In this document: positions 60,877-64,000 of the stretch, piece by piece
Numbering within the stretch: position 1 is the first letter of the stretch
How the letters are laid out: each line of letters starts with the position of its first letter
Source of the DNA: Bacteroidota bacterium
GTDB taxonomy: Bacteria > Bacteroidota > Ignavibacteria > Ignavibacteriales > Ignavibacteriaceae
Reading direction: 5' to 3'
DNA length: 64,000 nucleotides
Assembly (NCBI GenBank): GCA_020161395.1
Contig: JAIUOE010000004.1
Span: 248,001 to 312,000, forward strand
Translations under genes and position numbers: made by a program
The notes under the pieces: generated by a model
The model's input: only the letters and a program-made list of their open reading frames with translations
Told to the model about the DNA's origin: nothing
Databases searched by the model: none

Positions 60877-62574
60877 TTAATAAATCATGTTTTCGTTAAA
60901 GTTTTCAAGATAATCCTTAACCGATTTCAGGAATAAACCGCCGAGCATTCCGTCGACGAGACGATGATCATGTGCCAGTGTAAGATACATCATCGGTTTA
61001 ATTGCGATTGTATCCATACCATCCACTTCGATAACGACGGGTCTCTTCACAACCGCTCCAACTCCGAGTATCGCAACTTCAGGCTGGTTTATTATCGGTG
61101 TTCCGAACAGTGTTCCAAAAACTCCGTAATTTGTTATTGTGAAAGTTCCGTTTGTGATATCATCCGGCGACAGTTTTTTGTTCCGTGCCCGCAAAGCAAT
61201 GTCATTTATTGAACCGGCAAGACCGATAATGTTTTTTTCATGAGCATTTTTAATATTTGGAACTATGAGACCGTTTGGTTGTACTGCCACGGCAATTCCC
61301 AGATTCACGAATCTCTTCTGAACAATGTTATTACCATCAATGCTCGAATTTACAAGCGGGTATTCTCTCAAAGCTCTTATAACCGAATGTGCAATAAAAG
61401 GCATGTAGGTAAGTTTTATTCCATGCTTCTGGGCAGTTTCATCCTTGTTTGATTGGATGTATCTGTAAATTTTGCTCATATCCACTTCAGCAAGCTCAGT
61501 CACATGTACAGAGGTGTCTCTGCTCATCACCATGTGTTGCATAATTTTTCTGCGAATGTTGTCCATGGGTACAATTTCCTGCTCACCCGCATTGAAATTA
61601 TATGCAGGCTGTGGAGCCGGAGTATAAACAGGAGCCTGTTGTGCAGGAACCGGCTGCGGAATTGTTGCAGCAGGGGTTGCTTTTGGAGCTTTTGAACGGT
61701 TGGACAAATAAGAGAGAACATCATTCTTAGTTACTCTGCCGCCGATGCCACTCCCCTTGATTGATTCAAGTTCAGAAATCGATACACCCTCTTTCCTGGC
61801 AATGCTTAATACAAGCGGAGAAAAGAACTTATCGCTGCTCACTTCGTCCTCATTCGAAATGGTTTCAGCCACTGCGGCTTTCCCGATCATATCGTGCATT
61901 GATACCGGTTCGATTGGTGATTCCTCAACTTTTACTTCGGTTTTTGAAGGAGTCGCAGGTTTGGTCGCTATACTTCCTGATCCGGAGATTCTTGCGACTA
62001 CTGTACCAACATCAACGGTTTCCTGTTCCTGAACAAGAATTTCCATAACCACACCGTCTGATGGTGAGGTTACTTCGGTATCCACTTTATCGGTACTGAT
62101 TTCAAAAAATGTTTCATCCTGCTTGACGGATTCCCCGACCTTCTTGTACCACTTTATTATGGTACCTTCCATAACCGATTCACCCATCTTGGGCATTGGA
62201 ATATCTACAAGGTCGGAAGCAACTGCAAGTTCATTTACTTCAACCGGTTCGGGTGCAGTTTGAGCCTGAGTTACAGTCTCTTTTACAACTTCCGGGACAT
62301 CAATAGCTGCAGGCGGGGCTGCTTCCGCATTTTCTCCGGCAGTGGATAACCGCGCAACTACAACACCAGCATCAACGGTTTCCTGCTCCTGGACCAGTAT
62401 TTCGCTCAGAATACCTTCTTCGGGAGACGGTATTTCAGTATCAACTTTATCTGTGCTAATCTCAAAAATAATTTCATCCCGCTTTACACTGTCACCCGGT
62501 TTTTTGTACCATTTAATGATGGTTCCCTCGGTGACACTCTCACCCATTTTAGGCATTACAATGTCAATCTTCAT
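60877..62574 (-). CDS. Dihydrolipoamide acyltransferase (E2) with two lipoyl domains
   Basis: The 565-residue protein has two lipoyl domains with the modified lysine in STDKVDTE (about residues 43 and 171) and an E3-binding domain (FFSPLVLSIARKEGVSISEL). An Ala/Pro linker leads to a catalytic domain with HRLVDG (His537, Asp541). It carries acyl groups between E1 and E3. The substrate (pyruvate, branched-chain or other 2-oxoacid) cannot be set with certainty. It lies between E1 and lipA. Confidence 0.93.
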   Translation of the reverse strand: MKIDIVMPKMGESVTEGTIIKWYKKPGDSVKRDEIIFEISTDKVDTEIPSPEEGILSEILVQEQETVDAGVVVARLSTAGENAEAAPPAAIDVPEVVKETVTQAQTAPEPVEVNELAVASDLVDIPMPKMGESVMEGTIIKWYKKVGESVKQDETFFEISTDKVDTEVTSPSDGVVMEILVQEQETVDVGTVVARISGSGSIATKPATPSKTEVKVEESPIEPVSMHDMIGKAAVAETISNEDEVSSDKFFSPLVLSIARKEGVSISELESIKGSGIGGRVTKNDVLSYLSNRSKAPKATPAATIPQPVPAQQAPVYTPAPQPAYNFNAGEQEIVPMDNIRRKIMQHMVMSRDTSVHVTELAEVDMSKIYRYIQSNKDETAQKHGIKLTYMPFIAHSVIRALREYPLVNSSIDGNNIVQKRFVNLGIAVAVQPNGLIVPNIKNAHEKNIIGLAGSINDIALRARNKKLSPDDITNGTFTITNYGVFGTLFGTPIINQPEVAILGVGAVVKRPVVIEVDGMDTIAIKPMMYLTLAHDHRLVDGMLGGLFLKSVKDYLENFNENMIY

Positions 62575-62588
62575 TCAAAACCTCAATT

Positions 62589-64000
62589 TTAGTATTGTGC
62601 TAAATCTTTAATTGCTTGATAAACGCCTGTTCTCGAAGGCAAAATTACATCCTCCAGAATCGGGCTGTAGGGAATATGTGCATCTTTTGCGGCATATCGT
62701 TTTACGGGACCATCGAGATATTCAAAACAATCGGATGCAATTCTTGCGGAAATTTCCGCACCAAATCCACCGGTAAGAGTATCCTCATGAATAACTATCG
62801 CCTTGCCCGTCTTTTTGATGGATGAGAAGATTGTCTCGATATCCAAAGGAATGATGGTTCTGATGTCGATTACCTCGACACTGTACCCTTCATCTTCCAG
62901 TTTTTTCGCTGCCATTACTGCTTCCCATACAGTGGCTCCCCATGAAACTACAGTAAGGTCTTTTCCTTCCCTTACGACTTTCGCCTTTCCGAAAGGAATC
63001 AGGTACTCTGCATCCGGTTCAGGTGCCATGGCGAATGACTGTCTGTAGAGCCCTTTGTGCTCACAGAAAATCACAGGATCGTTTATCCTGATTGCGGTTT
63101 TGAGCAGTCCTTTTGCATCTGCTGCGTTCGAAGGATATGCAATATAGAGACCCGGAACATGTGCAAAGAATGCCTCGATGTTCTGGCTGTGATACAATCC
63201 ACCATGAATATAACCTCCAACAGCTACTCTCGTGACGAAAGGAGCAGCCCACTCATTATTTGAGCGGTACCTGAATGTTGCGGTTTCGTTTTTGTACTGC
63301 ATGAAAGCGGGCCAGATGTAATCACCAAATTGAATCTCAACTACAGGTTTCATGCCGGCAAGTGCCATACCTGTTGCCACTCCCGCAATGCTCGCTTCAG
63401 CCAAAGGACTGTTAAAAACTCTTCGACTCCCGTATTTAGTCGATAGTCCCTTCGTTGCAGTAAACACTCCACCTTTTCCATCGGCGATATCCTCGCCAAA
63501 TACATAGATCTTATCGTTGATTTCCATCTCTTCGAGCAGTGCATGATTTATGGCATCAACCATAACCACTGATTTTCCATCCGGTGTCGATTTTTCATAT
63601 TCAAGCGATTCCTTAAAGCCACTTTCGTCGAAAACATGATCAACTGCTGTAGCAGGATCAGGATTTGCAGCAGTAAATGCCTCATCAACCGCAGAATTGA
63701 TTGACTCATCCACTTCTTTACGAATCAGTTCAAGTTCATCTTCCGTAAAAATATTTTGAACAAGTACATCGTGACCGAATCTAAAAATCGGATCCCTTTT
63801 CTGATCCTCTTTCAATTCATTTTCCGATCTGTACTTTTTATGGTCATCGGATGATGAGTGAGAATGTAAACGGACCAGATCAGCCTCTATAAGGGCAGGT
63901 CCTTTTCCTGACCTGATATACTCAACTGCTTCCTGAACAGTTTTGTATGACTCGAAAAAGTTTGTTCCATCCACATGGAATCTTTTCAGGTTGGCATATC
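62589..64000 (-). CDS. 2-oxoacid dehydrogenase E1, fused alpha-beta, partial
   Basis: The frame is open to the right edge, so the gene starts outside the window. The visible N-terminal part (HVDGTNFFES, GPALIEADLVRLHSHSSSDD) is the end of an E1 alpha domain. From about residue 150 of the visible part follows a complete beta subunit (DKIYVFGEDIADGKGGVF, SRRVFNSPLAEASIAGVATG, GLYHSQNIEAFFAHVPGL). This alpha-beta fusion is known in Bacteroidota and resembles branched-chain/2-oxoisovalerate E1. It uses thiamine diphosphate and feeds acyl groups to the E2. Confidence 0.9.
   Translation of the reverse strand, partial: YANLKRFHVDGTNFFESYKTVQEAVEYIRSGKGPALIEADLVRLHSHSSSDDHKKYRSENELKEDQKRDPIFRFGHDVLVQNIFTEDELELIRKEVDESINSAVDEAFTAANPDPATAVDHVFDESGFKESLEYEKSTPDGKSVVMVDAINHALLEEMEINDKIYVFGEDIADGKGGVFTATKGLSTKYGSRRVFNSPLAEASIAGVATGMALAGMKPVVEIQFGDYIWPAFMQYKNETATFRYRSNNEWAAPFVTRVAVGGYIHGGLYHSQNIEAFFAHVPGLYIAYPSNAADAKGLLKTAIRINDPVIFCEHKGLYRQSFAMAPEPDAEYLIPFGKAKVVREGKDLTVVSWGATVWEAVMAAKKLEDEGYSVEVIDIRTIIPLDIETIFSSIKKTGKAIVIHEDTLTGGFGAEISARIASDCFEYLDGPVKRYAAKDAHIPYSPILEDVILPSRTGVYQAIKDLAQY

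Overview
The window looks like a chromosome segment of a Bacteroidota/Chlorobi-group bacterium, most likely an Ignavibacteria-type organism. The grounds are a type IX secretion (T9SS) sorting tail with the QNYPNPFNPST motif, PorV-like and TonB-dependent outer-membrane proteins, an atpDC pair detached from the other ATP synthase genes, and an 11-gene nuo cluster without nuoEFG. This is inferred from gene content; no database search was possible. No stretch longer than about 300 bases lacks a gene.

Positions 1 to about 21,840 are the right part of an integrated temperate phage or phage-like element whose left end lies outside the window. From 12,889 leftwards runs a tightly packed minus-strand early operon: a Cro-like regulator, small regulators, an antirepressor-like protein, an excisionase-like protein, a RecT-like annealing protein with a Cas4/AddB-like nuclease, RusA, a DnaD/Lin1244-like replication protein, a HAD phosphatase, a MazG-like protein, and near the left edge a DUF1874 protein related to the AcrIII-1 ring-nuclease anti-CRISPRs. 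The divergent plus strand carries an S24 (LexA/CI-like) repressor at 13,041 and then about 7 kb of accessory cargo: a secreted protein, a HigB/HigA-like pair followed by a possible SecB-like chaperone, a coupled operon of an inactive S24 domain, a GHKL ATPase, a STAS-like DUF4325 protein and a two-TM protein, then a second HTH-led four-gene module. A tyrosine recombinase (20,650) and a tRNA-Arg(ACG) 3' fragment (21,794-21,837) mark the right end. The ATPase/DUF4325/membrane operon is my best candidate for an undescribed system.

From 21.9 kb onwards the genes are core genome. tadA and adk (+) are followed by a minus-strand block: ftsE-like ATPase, methyltransferase, pdxA, rho, folC, pyrD, pyrK, then rpiB-like, manC, a coiled protein and alr. 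From 33.8 to 44.0 kb lies nuoABCDHIJKLMN, a proton-pumping complex I without its NADH-input module. It is followed by an Fe-S supply group (cysteine desulfurase, small protein, IscA-like), a superoxide dismutase that may be made in exported and cytoplasmic forms, and a Lon-N-domain protein.

The right third is on the minus strand: atpDC, an envelope/secretion cluster (NHL lipoprotein, PorV-like protein, TonB-dependent receptor, a large lipoprotein, two T9SS-type secreted proteins), and a 2-oxoacid dehydrogenase cluster (fused E1 running off the right edge, two-lipoyl E2, lipA). Together the core genes describe a respiring cell with lipoylated dehydrogenases, a quinone-reducing complex I and a T9SS-bearing outer membrane.
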